From Streptomyces fagopyri (GTDB taxonomy: Bacteria > Actinomycetota > Actinomycetes > Streptomycetales > Streptomycetaceae), in NCBI RefSeq assembly GCF_009498275.1, contig NZ_CP045643.1:8308001-8372000 (forward strand): a stretch of DNA of 64,000 nt, written 5' to 3'. The notes beneath the pieces were generated by a model. That model saw nothing but the letters and a program-made list of their open reading frames with translations. It did not search any database and was not told the DNA's origin. How positions within the stretch are numbered: the first letter of the stretch is position 1; each line of letters opens with the position of its first letter. Positions 8,843-17,912 of the stretch are shown here, one piece after another. The position numbers and the translations under genes are program-made.

Positions 8843-9315
8843 GAAGAACGTTCCACTTGCGAGGTCGCACCGTCGTTGGGGTGATCGCATGCCGGTGACT
8901 TGCGGTGTCACAGATGGATCGCGATGGGCTGTGGACCCTCCTCGGGCCGTTTGACTTGTGGTCCTGCAGGTTGGGTGAGACTGCCGCAGTTGCGGTGAGA
9001 AGGCGTACTGCGGGGTCCTGGGGGAGTGTGCCGGAAGGTGTTCATGGACGCAGCTGGGGGGATGCTCCCCCCAGGGGCACTGCTGATGGGCTCGTGGAGG
9101 ACTGGCCAAAGCGCAAGCAGGATGACCCGGTTGAGGAAGCGGCACAGGTCGTCACGATGTCTTCGGCGAGCACGGTTCTGTGCAGGCTCATGCGCTCGCG
9201 TAGCAGTCCATGTCGAGGATGCGCAGTCCCGACCACGCGATGTGCAGCGGCAGCTTCGCCGGGCAGGGCACCGGCAGCACGGTCGACGGAAGCCGTCCCG
9301 GCGGGGCGTAAGGAA
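8843..9315. other. intergenic, no gene seen
   Basis: About 470 bases between the truncated TetR and the MarR gene. It contains a perfect 8-bp hairpin CTGGGGGG-atgct-CCCCCCAG at 9054-9074, a form common in Streptomyces intergenic DNA. A short minus-strand frame after the MarR stop shows no family I recognise. Confidence 0.5.
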
Positions 9316-9798
9316 TCATCCCGGCTTCTGATCGATCATGGCGAGTCTCGCGTCCACTTGGTCTCCCAATTCGATCAGAAGGTCCATCTGCGCGGGGGTC
9401 ACGTGGTCGATCAGCGCATTGCGCACGTCGGCCACGTGGAGCGGGGCAGCAGCCTCGATGAGGGTGCGGCCCTGTTCGGTGATGACCACGACAGCCCCTC
9501 GCTGGTCGGTGGCACAACGCTCGCGGCGGATGAGGTTTCGATTTTGCATGCGGGTCAGGTGCTGCGACAGGCGGCTCTTCTCCCATTGCAGCGCGTCACC
9601 GAGAGCGAACGACCTCAGGCGTCCTTCGGGCGCCTCGGACAGGTGCGCCAGCACCTGGTAGTCGGCGGTGGACAGCCCGCTGTGGGTGCGCAGCCGCCGT
9701 TCGATGTATTCGGACAGGCCGGCCTGCATCTTCATGAGGCCGCGCCAGGCCCGCTGCTCACGGTCGTCCAGCCATCGCGGTTCGTCCATGGACGCCAC
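9316..9798 (-). CDS. MarR-family transcriptional regulator
   Basis: A 160-residue winged-helix regulator. The DNA-binding part is seen in LSTADYQVLAHLSEAPEGRLRSFALGDALQWEKSRLSQHLTRM, followed by the wing GLIxR-like NLIRRERCATDQRGAVVVITEQG. A second start MDEPRW lies three codons downstream and is equally likely. The gene is divergent from an F420-reductase-like gene, and two palindromes in the shared control region are probable operators, so it likely represses both itself and its neighbour. Confidence 0.88.
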   Translation of the reverse strand: MASMDEPRWLDDREQRAWRGLMKMQAGLSEYIERRLRTHSGLSTADYQVLAHLSEAPEGRLRSFALGDALQWEKSRLSQHLTRMQNRNLIRRERCATDQRGAVVVITEQGRTLIEAAAPLHVADVRNALIDHVTPAQMDLLIELGDQVDARLAMIDQKPG

Positions 9799-9808
9799 TT
9801 TACCGCTT

Positions 9809-9826
9809 TGGTTGACATGTTAACCA
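9809..9826. promoter_or_regulatory. MarR operator candidate 1
   Basis: TGGTTGACATGTTAACCA is an 18-bp palindrome with one mismatched base pair, starting 11 bases upstream of the MarR start. It overlaps the -35 box of the rightward promoter. Confidence 0.65.
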
Positions 9827-9841
9827 GTCCGTGCGTACGTT
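9812..9841 (+). promoter_or_regulatory. promoter for the F420-reductase-like gene
   Basis: TTGACA at 9812-9817 and TACGTT at 9836-9841 are separated by 18 bases, a good vegetative-type promoter facing right. Both boxes overlap or touch the two palindromes, which fits repression by the divergent MarR protein. Confidence 0.5.
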
Positions 9842-9862
9842 TTGGTTAACACCTCAACCAAA
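9841..9862. promoter_or_regulatory. MarR operator candidate 2
   Basis: Arms TTTGGTT and AACCAAA flank AACACCTC. The half-site TGGTTRA is shared with candidate 1, 32 bases away, about three helical turns. Confidence 0.65.
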
Positions 9863-9980
9863 TTGAGCGGCGGAGGCGGGCACCGCCGCGCCCGACAGGA
9901 CCGCGGCGACGGCAGCCGGACGGCGAAGCCGCTCCGCCGCCTCGACAGCCCTCAAGAATCGACCGGAGATGGGGACACGC

Positions 9981-10595
9981 ATGTCTGCAGACACCCGCTA
10001 TGCCATCGTGGGCAGCGGAAACATCGGTTCGGCGCTGGCGCGCCTTTTCGCCAGGGCCGGAGTCGAGGTAAGCATCGCCAACACCCGCGGACCACACTCG
10101 ATCACCGAACTCGCCGCCTCCCTGGGCCCCACGGTCCGGGCCATGACGCTCACCGAGGCACTGGAGAGCGACGTCATCTTCATGGCGATCCCGTTCGGCG
10201 CGGTCGAGGTGTTCGGCAACGCGTTGCCCGACTGGAACGGGAAGACCGTCGTCGACACCACCAACGCGCACTACGCGGCCAACGCGGACGACATCCTCAA
10301 GGGCCGGCTCTCCTCGCAGTACGCGGCCGACGTCCTGCCCGGAGCCCAGATCGTGAAGGCCTTCAACCAACTTCCCGCCCAGACGCTCGCCGCCGAAGTG
10401 CCCTCCGGCCAGGGCAAGCGCGTGGTGTTCGTCTCCAGCGATTCCGGGGAGGCCAGTTCCCAGATCGCCGAGCTCGCCGGCACGCTGGGCCTATCGGCCG
10501 TGGAACTCGGCAGGATCGACGAAGGCGGACGCCTCATCCAGGTTCCAGGCGCACTGGTGCTCAGGGACTTCACCGAACAGCCGCCGCTCACCTGA
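9981..10595 (+). CDS. F420-dependent NADP reductase-like NAD(P)-binding protein
   Basis: A 204-residue protein with an N-terminal Rossmann motif IVGSGNIGSALARLFARAG, then VIFMAIPFGAV, VVDTTNAHY and IVKAFNQLPAQTLA, the pattern of NADPH-dependent F420 reductase and related small dehydrogenases. These proteins transfer hydride between NADP and a flavin or deazaflavin; the actual partner is unknown here. ATG 9981 was chosen over 9969 because it leaves GGAG at a normal distance. It is divergent from the MarR gene and probably its target. Confidence 0.8.
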   Translation: MSADTRYAIVGSGNIGSALARLFARAGVEVSIANTRGPHSITELAASLGPTVRAMTLTEALESDVIFMAIPFGAVEVFGNALPDWNGKTVVDTTNAHYAANADDILKGRLSSQYAADVLPGAQIVKAFNQLPAQTLAAEVPSGQGKRVVFVSSDSGEASSQIAELAGTLGLSAVELGRIDEGGRLIQVPGALVLRDFTEQPPLT

Positions 10596-10855
10596 GTGGC
10601 CGCGTTCCGCCCCTCACGGGCGGCACGGCCGGCACCGACGAGTCGTCCCGCCCCAGCCTCTGCCGTCACCGACCGCATCACGGCGGCCGGTGACCGGCTC
10701 GCGGCCAGGTGGACGCGCCGCTCACCATCGTTGAGACCACACTTCAGCAGCGCTCATGCGTGAACTGTGAAACCCGCCGGAACACCCATGCTCTTCGGAC
10801 GCGGGTCCCTCACAGGTCGGGCGGTCCCCATCACTCTCCAGCGCGACACTCGCGC

Positions 10856-11143
10856 TCACGCCGAGGACTCCGGAGGGGAGCCGAGGGTCGGTGCGGACAC
10901 CTCGTCCAGCGTGGTGCGGTGCTCAGGCGTGAGTGTGACGTCCAGCGAGGCGAGGTTGGCCCGCAGTTGGTCGATGGTCCGGGCGCCGATCAGGGTGGAG
11001 GTGATTCCGGAGCGTTCCCGCACCCAAGTCAGCGCGACCTCCGCCGAGGTGACGCCGAGGTCCTTGGCGACCTGGGCGACGGCGTCGATGACCGGTTGTC
11101 GTCGCCGAGGACCCGATTCCCTCCAGAATCGCCAGTGACCCAC
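10856..11143 (-). pseudogene. aldo/keto reductase, C-terminal fragment
   Basis: The minus-strand frame contains VIDAVAQVAKDLGVTSAEVA and LIGARTIDQLRANLASLDV, followed by LTPEHRTTLDEVSAP, which is the last quarter of an aldo/keto reductase including the NADP-binding GARTxxQL loop. The barrel and the catalytic Tyr are absent upstream. An ATG at 11143 would give only 95 residues, too short to fold as a TIM barrel. Most likely a deletion remnant. Confidence 0.7.
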
Positions 11144-11481
11144 CCGCGTCCGTGCTCGTCGCGGAGAAAGTCGTGCGCCTTCGGACGATGGTCGCGTTCA
11201 GCACCGGCGGGTGGTGGGGGCGGTGCTCTCCCGCCCGTCCGCCTGTGCGCCTGTCCGTCCGCCCGTCCGTTCCGTCGGTCCGCCCCCGGTCCGCACGCCT
11301 GTTGCTCGGTGTGCTCGGCATGGCGATCGGAGTTCTCTTCGCCCGCCGGCTCCCACCCCCCAGGCCGGCTCCAGGGCGCCCGTGTCCGAGTCGCGACCCT
11401 CACTGTTCAGGTCCGTGCCTTACGTTCTGCGCGGACCACAGGAAAACAACCCGCGGCGTCAGCCGTCGAGGAGTGACGACA
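11144..11481. other. intergenic with CCGT-rich repeats, no gene seen
   Basis: About 340 bases between the reductase fragment and the permease. The part from 11230 to 11300 is a pyrimidine-rich run of imperfect CCGTCCG units. No coding pattern was found on either strand. Confidence 0.45.
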
Positions 11482-12756
11482 TTGAGCGGCATGCCCACGC
11501 AGGCCTCCGGAGGGCCGGACGAACTCGAGCGGCGTCTGGGAGTGCCGGACGCGGTGCTGATCGGACTGGGGTCGATGATCGGCGCCGGGATCTTCGCGTC
11601 CCTGGCACCGGCCGCCCGGGCCGCCGGGTCCGGTCTGCTGATCGGGCTCGCCGTCGCCGCTCTCGTCGCCTACTGCAACGCGACGTCCTCCGCGCGGCTG
11701 GCCGCCCTGTACCCGTCCTCCGGCGGCACCTACGTCTACGGCCGGGAGCGCCTCGGGCAGTTCTGGGGTTACCTGGCGGGCTGGGCGTTCGTGGTGGGCA
11801 AGACCGCCTCGTGCGCGGCCATGGCCCTGACCGTCGGTTCCTACATCTGGCCCGGCCAGGCCCATGCGGTCGCCGTCGCCGCCGTGGTGGCGCTCACCGC
11901 CGTCAACTACACCGGTGTGCAGAAGTCCGCCCTGATGACACGGGTCGTCGTGACCCTCGTCCTCGCGGTGCTCGCCGCCGTCGTGGTCGTCTCCCTCACC
12001 TCCGGGAGCGCGGACGCGACCCGTCTGGATGTCGGTTCGGATGCCACGTTCGGGGGAGTGCTGCAGGCGGCGGGGCTGCTGTTCTTCGCGTTCGCCGGAT
12101 ACGCGCGCATCGCCACACTGGGCGAGGAGATCCGTGACCCGGCCCGCACCATCCCGCTCGCCATTCCCGTCGCGCTCGGCATCACCCTCGTCGTCTACAC
12201 CGCCGTGGCCGTGTCCGTGCTGCTCGTGCTCGGCCCGGACGGTCTGGCCTCCGCCGGGGCGCCGCTGACGCGGGCCGCGCGGGCGGCGGGCGCCGACCTG
12301 CTCGTACCCGTCGTGCGGGCGGGCGCGGCACTGGCCGCGCTCGGTTCCCTGCTCGCCCTGATCCTCGGTGTCTCCCGCACCACGCTGGCGATGGCCCGGG
12401 ACCGCCATCTGCCCCACGGTCTCGCCGTCGTGCATCCGAGGTTCAAGGTCCCCCACCGGGCCGAACTGCTCGTCGGCGCCGTAGTCGCCACAGTGGCCGC
12501 CACCGCGGACGTCCGCGGGGCGATCGGCTTCTCCTCCTTCGGCGTCCTGGCCTATTACGCCGTCGCCAACGCCGGCGCCCTCACCCTGACCCGTGCCGAA
12601 GGCCGCCCCGCCCGGATCATCCCCGTCCTCGGTCTGGCCGGCTGTCTCGTCCTCGCCTTCGCCCTCCCGCTGTCCTCCGTCACCACCGGAGTCGCCGTAC
12701 TCCTCGCGGGTGCCGCCGCGTACGCAATTCGGCGCGCCCGCGCCCGAAGGCCGTGA
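11482..12756 (+). CDS. APC-family amino acid permease
   Basis: About 424 residues and roughly 12 membrane segments. Segment 1 carries the APC signature LIGLGSMIGAGIFASLAPAA and is followed by YPSSGGTYVYGRERLG. It likely imports or exchanges an amino acid by ion coupling. The start is uncertain: TTG 11482 lies 8 bases after CGAGGAG, ATG 11491 lies 17 bases away, and GTG 11473 overlaps the site, so TTG was preferred. The C-terminus ends in an arginine-rich tail. No neighbour suggests a specific substrate. Confidence 0.85.
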   Translation: MSGMPTQASGGPDELERRLGVPDAVLIGLGSMIGAGIFASLAPAARAAGSGLLIGLAVAALVAYCNATSSARLAALYPSSGGTYVYGRERLGQFWGYLAGWAFVVGKTASCAAMALTVGSYIWPGQAHAVAVAAVVALTAVNYTGVQKSALMTRVVVTLVLAVLAAVVVVSLTSGSADATRLDVGSDATFGGVLQAAGLLFFAFAGYARIATLGEEIRDPARTIPLAIPVALGITLVVYTAVAVSVLLVLGPDGLASAGAPLTRAARAAGADLLVPVVRAGAALAALGSLLALILGVSRTTLAMARDRHLPHGLAVVHPRFKVPHRAELLVGAVVATVAATADVRGAIGFSSFGVLAYYAVANAGALTLTRAEGRPARIIPVLGLAGCLVLAFALPLSSVTTGVAVLLAGAAAYAIRRARARRP

Positions 12757-13216
12757 CCCTCGTGGGACGTGGCCGTCGGCGCGACTCGTGAGGTGTCGCG
12801 ACGTGGACCGACACCCACCGCGATCCTGCGGCTCGGGGCAGTCTTCGGCCCGGACGGTCGACCACGCCTGCGGCCTTGCGGGCGAAGACGTTGGAGATTC
12901 GGGTCGGTCGTGTGGTGTTCGAGGAGGGCGTGCGGCTCGGTGGGCGGTTCGGAGAGGACTTGCAGACCGTGATGGGCGAACGCAGGACTCCGTCCCTGGG
13001 GAATCTCAACGAGCGTCCCGGTAGGCGCTCATCCCTTATTACCCGGAGCCCGCTTTCGGGTTCACGGTCGCTGGGACGTGCGGAGAGGGAAACAGGGGAA
13101 AAAGGGAGCAACTGGGTCAAGGTTGTCCCGGACCCATGGCTCCCGCACCGGGGGTCACGCCAACCTCTGCTGCCGCCCGGTCGGTGTGACCGCCGAATCG
13201 GGGTACACGGGCCGCC
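12757..13216. other. intergenic, no gene seen
   Basis: 460 bases with weak codon bias in every frame. One rightward frame near 12876-13040 is open but uses non-GC3 codons and shows no recognisable motif. Nothing convincing. Confidence 0.4.
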
Positions 13217-13492
13217 ATGGCACCGAAGACCGAACGCGTCATGTTCCTGCGGGCCGCGCGGCAGTTGCACCGCGTCCGCACCTTCTACGTGGTGGGCATC
13301 CTGTTGTGGAGCGCATCGACCTTCTGGACGGCCTGGCTGTCGCCCGGAAGCCGGCAGATGTGGGTCTCCGCTCTCCTCCTCGCCGTCTTCGCCGGACTCC
13401 TTCTCACCGCCAGCCTGTCCTTGCGACGCCTCACGCCTCCCCGGACGGGCCGGCCCGCCCACCACGCCGCATCGCGGAACGTCCACGCCTGA
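13217..13492 (+). CDS. small membrane protein
   Basis: A 91-residue protein of unknown function. A short basic N-terminus is followed by two membrane helices, YVVGILLWSASTFWTAWL and WVSALLLAVFAGLLLTASL, separated by a short loop, and then a basic tail. Codon bias is good in this frame. No family was recognised. Start ATG 13217 lies directly after an ACGGGCCGCC stretch without a clear ribosome site. Confidence 0.6.
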   Translation: MAPKTERVMFLRAARQLHRVRTFYVVGILLWSASTFWTAWLSPGSRQMWVSALLLAVFAGLLLTASLSLRRLTPPRTGRPAHHAASRNVHA

Positions 13493-13605
13493 ACTCCCTT
13501 CACCAGGACCGCGTCGAGAACGGGCTCGCCATCGCGGGATTCCGGGTGGTCCTCTCTCCACGGCCTCCCGGTCCGTTGTCGGTGGCTCCTGACACGATCA
13601 CCGGC

Positions 13606-14382
13606 ATGGCATTCATCGACGAGCACACCCTCACCGAGTTGGCCGAGGAACACGGCGTTCCGGGAGATGTGGCAGGGGAGTTGGCGGGGCTGCTGCGGCC
13701 CTGTGTCTTCCTGGTCAGGTACGAGCACCTGCCCGAGCGCGGCCGGGCGGACCTCGGCCGGGCCGGGTGGACCGGCGGGCTGCCTTCGCTGCCCGAAGGC
13801 GTGGACTGGCCTGACGGGGCGGGTCCTTTCGTGCTGGGCGTCGACTGCGCGGCGCTGCCCCGCGATGGCCTGGACATCGAACTCCCCCCGGACGGGCAGT
13901 TGTTGTTCTTCACCACCTTCAAGTACGAGCCCGACAACGCCGTCGTTCTCCACGTCCCCGCCGGCGTCCCGACCGTGGAGCGCCCGCTGCCGGAGGGACT
14001 GGACGACCAGGAGGCCGTGGCCTACGAGCCGCGCCCGCTCTACGCGTTGCCCGGGTTGACCATCGACCACGACTGGTACGGCTCGCCCGCGGCGAAGGCG
14101 TTCGAGGGCGCGAGAGCGGAGGACGACGAGGTGCTGGACTGCTTCGTGGAAGCGGTCGTCAACAGCGTCCACGGCGGACCCGCGCCCCACTCGGTCGCGC
14201 AGATCGGCGGGTTCTCCGACCAGTGGCAGGTGGCGCCCGACCAGGACGGACTGGTGCTCCTGGCCCAGATATCCGGGAACGGCGTCGACCACAGGCTGTT
14301 CACGCTGAACCTGACGGTGGGCATCCGCGAGGACATCGCCGCCGGGCGCTGGGAGAACCTCCTGCACGTGCAGCAGTGCTGA
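13606..14382 (+). CDS. DUF1963 (YwqG-like) protein
   Basis: A 258-residue DUF1963 protein. Diagnostic segments are GGLPSLPEGVDWP, then a conserved LLFFTTFKYE strand, and near the C-terminus IGGFSDQWQ with VLLAQISGN. Members are cytosolic, found next to polymorphic toxin or immunity loci in some bacteria, and have no assigned reaction. Here it stands alone. ATG 13606 begins the conserved part; the frame is open upstream but without similarity. Confidence 0.8.
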   Translation: MAFIDEHTLTELAEEHGVPGDVAGELAGLLRPCVFLVRYEHLPERGRADLGRAGWTGGLPSLPEGVDWPDGAGPFVLGVDCAALPRDGLDIELPPDGQLLFFTTFKYEPDNAVVLHVPAGVPTVERPLPEGLDDQEAVAYEPRPLYALPGLTIDHDWYGSPAAKAFEGARAEDDEVLDCFVEAVVNSVHGGPAPHSVAQIGGFSDQWQVAPDQDGLVLLAQISGNGVDHRLFTLNLTVGIREDIAAGRWENLLHVQQC

Positions 14383-14389
14383 GCCGCCG

Positions 14390-14411
14390 ACCGCGCGATC
14401 CCGGGCGCGGT
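14390..14411 (+). terminator. hairpin after the DUF1963 gene
   Basis: A 7-bp perfect stem ACCGCGC / GCGCGGT with an 8-base loop begins 8 bases after the stop codon. Confidence 0.45.
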
Positions 14412-14471
14412 CCCCGCGTAGGCATTGCAAGAAATCGATGAATCAACGCAGGATTCTTACGAGATGGTGGA

Positions 14472-14490
14472 AAGATGCCTCCGGCATCTT
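14472..14490. repeat. short inverted repeat upstream of the glucanase gene
   Basis: AAGATGCC-tcc-GGCATCTT, a perfect 8-bp inverted repeat with a 3-base centre, in a lower-GC patch about 185 bases before the glucanase start. It could be an operator or an mRNA hairpin; no T run follows it. Confidence 0.5.
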
Positions 14491-14674
14491 GTGAGGGTGC
14501 CCGCGAACGCCCTACTGTCACCGCACCGGCACGGCCTGTCCCTCCACCCTTCCGTGGGCGGAGCGGCCCAAGCGTCCTCGCCCGCTCCGTCCGCCAGGCT
14601 TCGCCCTGCCCTGTTCGACCGTGCTCGTCGCACGTCCGTCCTCGTTCGTCCGATCCGAGAGAAACGAGAATCTG

Positions 14675-16756
14675 ATGTCGCGGTACAGCACGCGCGCGGC
14701 AGCGGAGCGGGTCCGCAGCCGCGCGCGGAAACCGGCCAGGCTGACCACGGTGGTGACGGCGGCGGCCGCCGGACTCGTTCTGATGGCCGGTGCTCCGGCT
14801 CCGGCGGCCCCGGCAACCCCTGGGCACGGCAACGGCGTCGGCGCCCCGGTGGTGACCCGGGCCGCGCTCGATCCCGCCCTGGTCGCGGGGCGCGGCGCCG
14901 CGGTGGACTTCGCGGAGCAGGAGGCGGAGAACGCGCCGACCGACGGCACCGTCATAGGCCCCGACCGCACCGCCTACACGCTGCCCTCCGAGGCGTCCGG
15001 CCGGACCGCCGTACGCCTGAATCCGGGCCAGTACGTCGAGTTCACGCTGCCGCGCGCCGCGAACGCCCTCACCGTGCGCTACAGCATTCCCGACGCGCCC
15101 GAAGGCGGAGGCATCACCGCACCGCTCGACGTCTCCGTCGACGGCAGACACCGCTCCACGATGACGCTCACCTCGAAGTACTCATGGCTCTACAACCAGT
15201 ACCCGTTCAGCAACGACCCCCGGGCCGATCTGCTGCACCCGGACTGGTGGATCACCGAGTGCGGATGCGTGCCCGCCGCCACCACCCCGGCGCCCACCGT
15301 CGACAAGCCGTTCAGGCCCAGCCACTTCTACGACGAGCAGCGGCTGTTGCTCGGCAAGCGGTACGAGGCCGGCGACACCGTCCGCCTCACCGCGCCCAAG
15401 GGCGGCGCCGCGGCCTGGACCGTGATCGACCTGCTCGACACGCAACTCGTCGCCGCACCGCACATCGAGCCGCGTGCCGCGAACGTCCTCGCGTTCGGCG
15501 CGGACCCCACCGGCCGTCGTGACGCGGGCGACGCCTTCGACCGGGCCATCGCGCACGCCAAGAAGCGGCACCTCAAGGTCTACATCCCGCCGGGCACCTA
15601 TCAGGTGAACCGGCACCTCGCCGTGGACCACGTGACGATCGTCGGAGCGGGCAGCTGGTACACGATCGTCAAGGGCCACCAGGTCACCCTGGACACCCCT
15701 GCCCCCGACGGTTCGGTCCACACCGGCGTCGGCTTCTACGGCAAGGACGCGGCGGACGGCGGCAGTCACGACGTCCACCTGTCCGGGTTCGCCGTCGAGG
15801 GTGACGTCCGCGAACGCATCGACACCGACCAGGTCAACGCCGTCGGCGGCGCGCTCAACGACTCGACGATCGATGGGCTCTACCTCCACCACACCAAGGT
15901 CGGCATGTGGTTCGACGGCCCGATGCGCCGCCTGCGCGTCACTCACAACGTGATCGCCGACCAGATCGCCGACGGCCTCAACTTCCATACCGGCGTGACC
16001 GATTCCACCGTCTCGGACACCGTCGTCCGCAACACCGGTGACGACGGCCTGGCCATGTGGTCGGAGAAGACCGGCAACGCGCGCAACACCTTCGCCCACA
16101 ACACCGTGCAGACCCCGGTCCTCGCCAACGGCATCGCCCTCTACGGCGGCACCGACAACACGGTCACCGGCAACCTGGTCGCCGACCCGATCAGAGAGGG
16201 AAGCGCCATCCAGGTCGGCTCCCGCTTCGGCGCGCAGCCGTTCACCGGACATCTGTGGATCACCGACAACACCACCGTCCGATCAGGGACGTTCGAGCTC
16301 AACTGGAAGATCGGACTGGGCGCCGTCTGGTTCTACGCGCTGGAGCAGGACATCGACGCCGACATCCGGGTCACCGGCGACCACTTCCTCGACAACACCT
16401 ACAACGCGATCATGCTGGTCTCCGACTTCCCGGTGAAGGACAAGTACGCGATCCGGGGCGTTCACTTCAAGGACATCCGCGTGGACGGCACCGGCACGTC
16501 CGTCCTCAGCGCCCGCTCCGCCGGCACGGCGTCCTTCGAGAACGTGGACGCCCGTAACGTCGGCGCGGTCGGCATCAACAACTGCGGATCGTTCAACTTC
16601 CCCTCCACGGGATCCGAGTTCGCGGCGCAGGACCTCGGGGGCAACGACGGGGGCGGCACGACGGGCGCCTGGATGGCGTCCTGGGAACTGCCGAACACCA
16701 TCACCTGCGACGACCGGCCCCCGGTGGTGGTGCCGCCGGCTCCCGCGCCCTGGTGA
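14675..16756 (+). CDS. secreted beta-helix glycosidase, GH87-like alpha-1,3-glucanase
   Basis: A 693-residue exported protein. The N-terminus has a basic region and a hydrophobic core ending in APAAPA. Residues 60-270 form a carbohydrate-binding-like beta domain; residues 275-650 are a right-handed parallel beta-helix with TGRRDAGDAFDRAIAHA at its start and the acidic rungs MWFDGP, ADGLNFHTG and NTGDDGLAMWS. The GDDGLAMWS rung recalls GH87 mycodextranases, which cut alpha-1,3-glucan of fungal walls. A proline-rich end replaces any C-terminal module. A GH28-type pectinase relative is the alternative. Confidence 0.65.
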   Translation: MSRYSTRAAAERVRSRARKPARLTTVVTAAAAGLVLMAGAPAPAAPATPGHGNGVGAPVVTRAALDPALVAGRGAAVDFAEQEAENAPTDGTVIGPDRTAYTLPSEASGRTAVRLNPGQYVEFTLPRAANALTVRYSIPDAPEGGGITAPLDVSVDGRHRSTMTLTSKYSWLYNQYPFSNDPRADLLHPDWWITECGCVPAATTPAPTVDKPFRPSHFYDEQRLLLGKRYEAGDTVRLTAPKGGAAAWTVIDLLDTQLVAAPHIEPRAANVLAFGADPTGRRDAGDAFDRAIAHAKKRHLKVYIPPGTYQVNRHLAVDHVTIVGAGSWYTIVKGHQVTLDTPAPDGSVHTGVGFYGKDAADGGSHDVHLSGFAVEGDVRERIDTDQVNAVGGALNDSTIDGLYLHHTKVGMWFDGPMRRLRVTHNVIADQIADGLNFHTGVTDSTVSDTVVRNTGDDGLAMWSEKTGNARNTFAHNTVQTPVLANGIALYGGTDNTVTGNLVADPIREGSAIQVGSRFGAQPFTGHLWITDNTTVRSGTFELNWKIGLGAVWFYALEQDIDADIRVTGDHFLDNTYNAIMLVSDFPVKDKYAIRGVHFKDIRVDGTGTSVLSARSAGTASFENVDARNVGAVGINNCGSFNFPSTGSEFAAQDLGGNDGGGTTGAWMASWELPNTITCDDRPPVVVPPAPAPW

Positions 16757-16765
16757 CGGGCGGAA

Positions 16766-16795
16766 CCGCGGCGGGTCGCACGGTGCCCGCCGCGG
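16766..16795. terminator. bidirectional hairpin terminator
   Basis: A perfect 10-bp stem CCGCGGCGGG / CCCGCCGCGG with a 10-base loop lies between the convergent glucanase and ene-reductase stop codons. Confidence 0.65.
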
Positions 16796-16817
16796 CACCG
16801 ACGCCGGGCGGCACGGG

Positions 16818-17912
16818 TCAGCGACGGGGGAACGCGCGGGCGTACTGCGGCGGTGGGGGCAGGGTGACGCCCAGGCGGTGAGCGGCGTGGCGGGGCCAGT
16901 ACGGGTCGCGCAGCAGTTCACGCCCGAGGAAGACGGCATCGGCCTCACCGAGGCCGATGATCTTCTCCGCCTGTTCGGGTTCGGTGATGAGTCCTACCGC
17001 GGCGGTGGGGATGCCGGTCCGTGCGCGCACCTGCGCCGAGAAGGTCACCTGGTAGCCGGGGCTCACGGGGATGGTGGCGTCGGGCACGATGCCACCCGTG
17101 GAGACATCCAGCAGATCCACTCCGTGGGCCATGAGCTCCCGGGCGAGGTGCGTGGTGTCGTCGGCGGTCCAGCCGGGCCGGGTCTCGGTGCCGTGGCCCG
17201 CGAGCCAGTCGGTCGCCGACGTACGGAAGAACAGCGGGAGTTCCTGGGGCCATTGGGCGCGGACGGCGTCCACCACTTCCAGCGCGAAGCGCATCCGCCG
17301 TCGCAGGTCGCCGCCGTAGTCGTCGGTGCGGTGGTTGGTCTGGGGGGAGAGGAAGGAGTGGACGAGGTAGCCGTGCGCGCCGTGGATCTCCAGGGCGCGG
17401 AACCCGGCCCGGTGCGCGCGCCGGGCGGCCCGGGCGAACTCCTCGACGACCGTGGTGATGGCGTGGGTGGTGAGTTCCTGCGGTGCGGGGACCGCGCCGA
17501 ACGCGATCGGACTGGGGCCCACCCGCCGCAGGCCGGGGCGCGGCGGGTGGGCGTCGGACCAGGGCCGTCCGATGCCCGCCTTGCGGCCGGGGTGGTTGAG
17601 CTGGATCGCCGGTACCGCACCGGATTCGCTCAGCGCGCGGACGACCCGGGCGAAGGCCGGTGGCTGCTGGTCGTTCCACAGCCCGAGGTCGTAGGCGCTG
17701 CTGCGGCTCTCCGCGCTGACGGAGGTTGCCTCCACCATGACCAGGCCGGCGCCGCCCACCGCGCGTGAGACCAGATGCTGGAGATGCCAGTCGGTCGGTG
17801 TGCCGGTCTCCGGCCCCTCGGCGGGGGCCGAGTACTGCATCATCGGCGACATCCAGACCCGGTTGGGGATCGTCACACCACGCAGCGTCAGGGGCTGGAA
17901 GAGCTCGCTCAC
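16818..17912 (-). CDS. NADH:flavin oxidoreductase / ene-reductase (YqjM-type OYE)
   Basis: A 364-residue FMN TIM-barrel enzyme that reduces activated C=C bonds using NAD(P)H. Visible motifs: N-terminal PNRVWMSPMMQYSA, LNHPGRKAG, EIHGAHGYLVHSFLSP with NHRTDDYGG, and C-terminal LGRELLRDPYWP. Length and order fit the YqjM subgroup. The Cys that normally tunes the flavin in the MSPMCxYS motif is Met here, which may alter redox potential. The start is followed by an AT-poor upstream region of about 660 bases. Confidence 0.88.
   Translation of the reverse strand: MSELFQPLTLRGVTIPNRVWMSPMMQYSAPAEGPETGTPTDWHLQHLVSRAVGGAGLVMVEATSVSAESRSSAYDLGLWNDQQPPAFARVVRALSESGAVPAIQLNHPGRKAGIGRPWSDAHPPRPGLRRVGPSPIAFGAVPAPQELTTHAITTVVEEFARAARRAHRAGFRALEIHGAHGYLVHSFLSPQTNHRTDDYGGDLRRRMRFALEVVDAVRAQWPQELPLFFRTSATDWLAGHGTETRPGWTADDTTHLARELMAHGVDLLDVSTGGIVPDATIPVSPGYQVTFSAQVRARTGIPTAAVGLITEPEQAEKIIGLGEADAVFLGRELLRDPYWPRHAAHRLGVTLPPPPQYARAFPRR

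Noticed and set aside
9188..9315. Short leftward frame after the MarR stop (IAWSGLRILDMDCYASA)
   Set aside because: Could be a gene tail, but I cannot match it to a family and it has no start or operon support.
12876..13592. Rightward frame starting at TTG
   Set aside because: Poor GC3 bias, no motifs, and it overlaps the better-supported small membrane protein in another frame.
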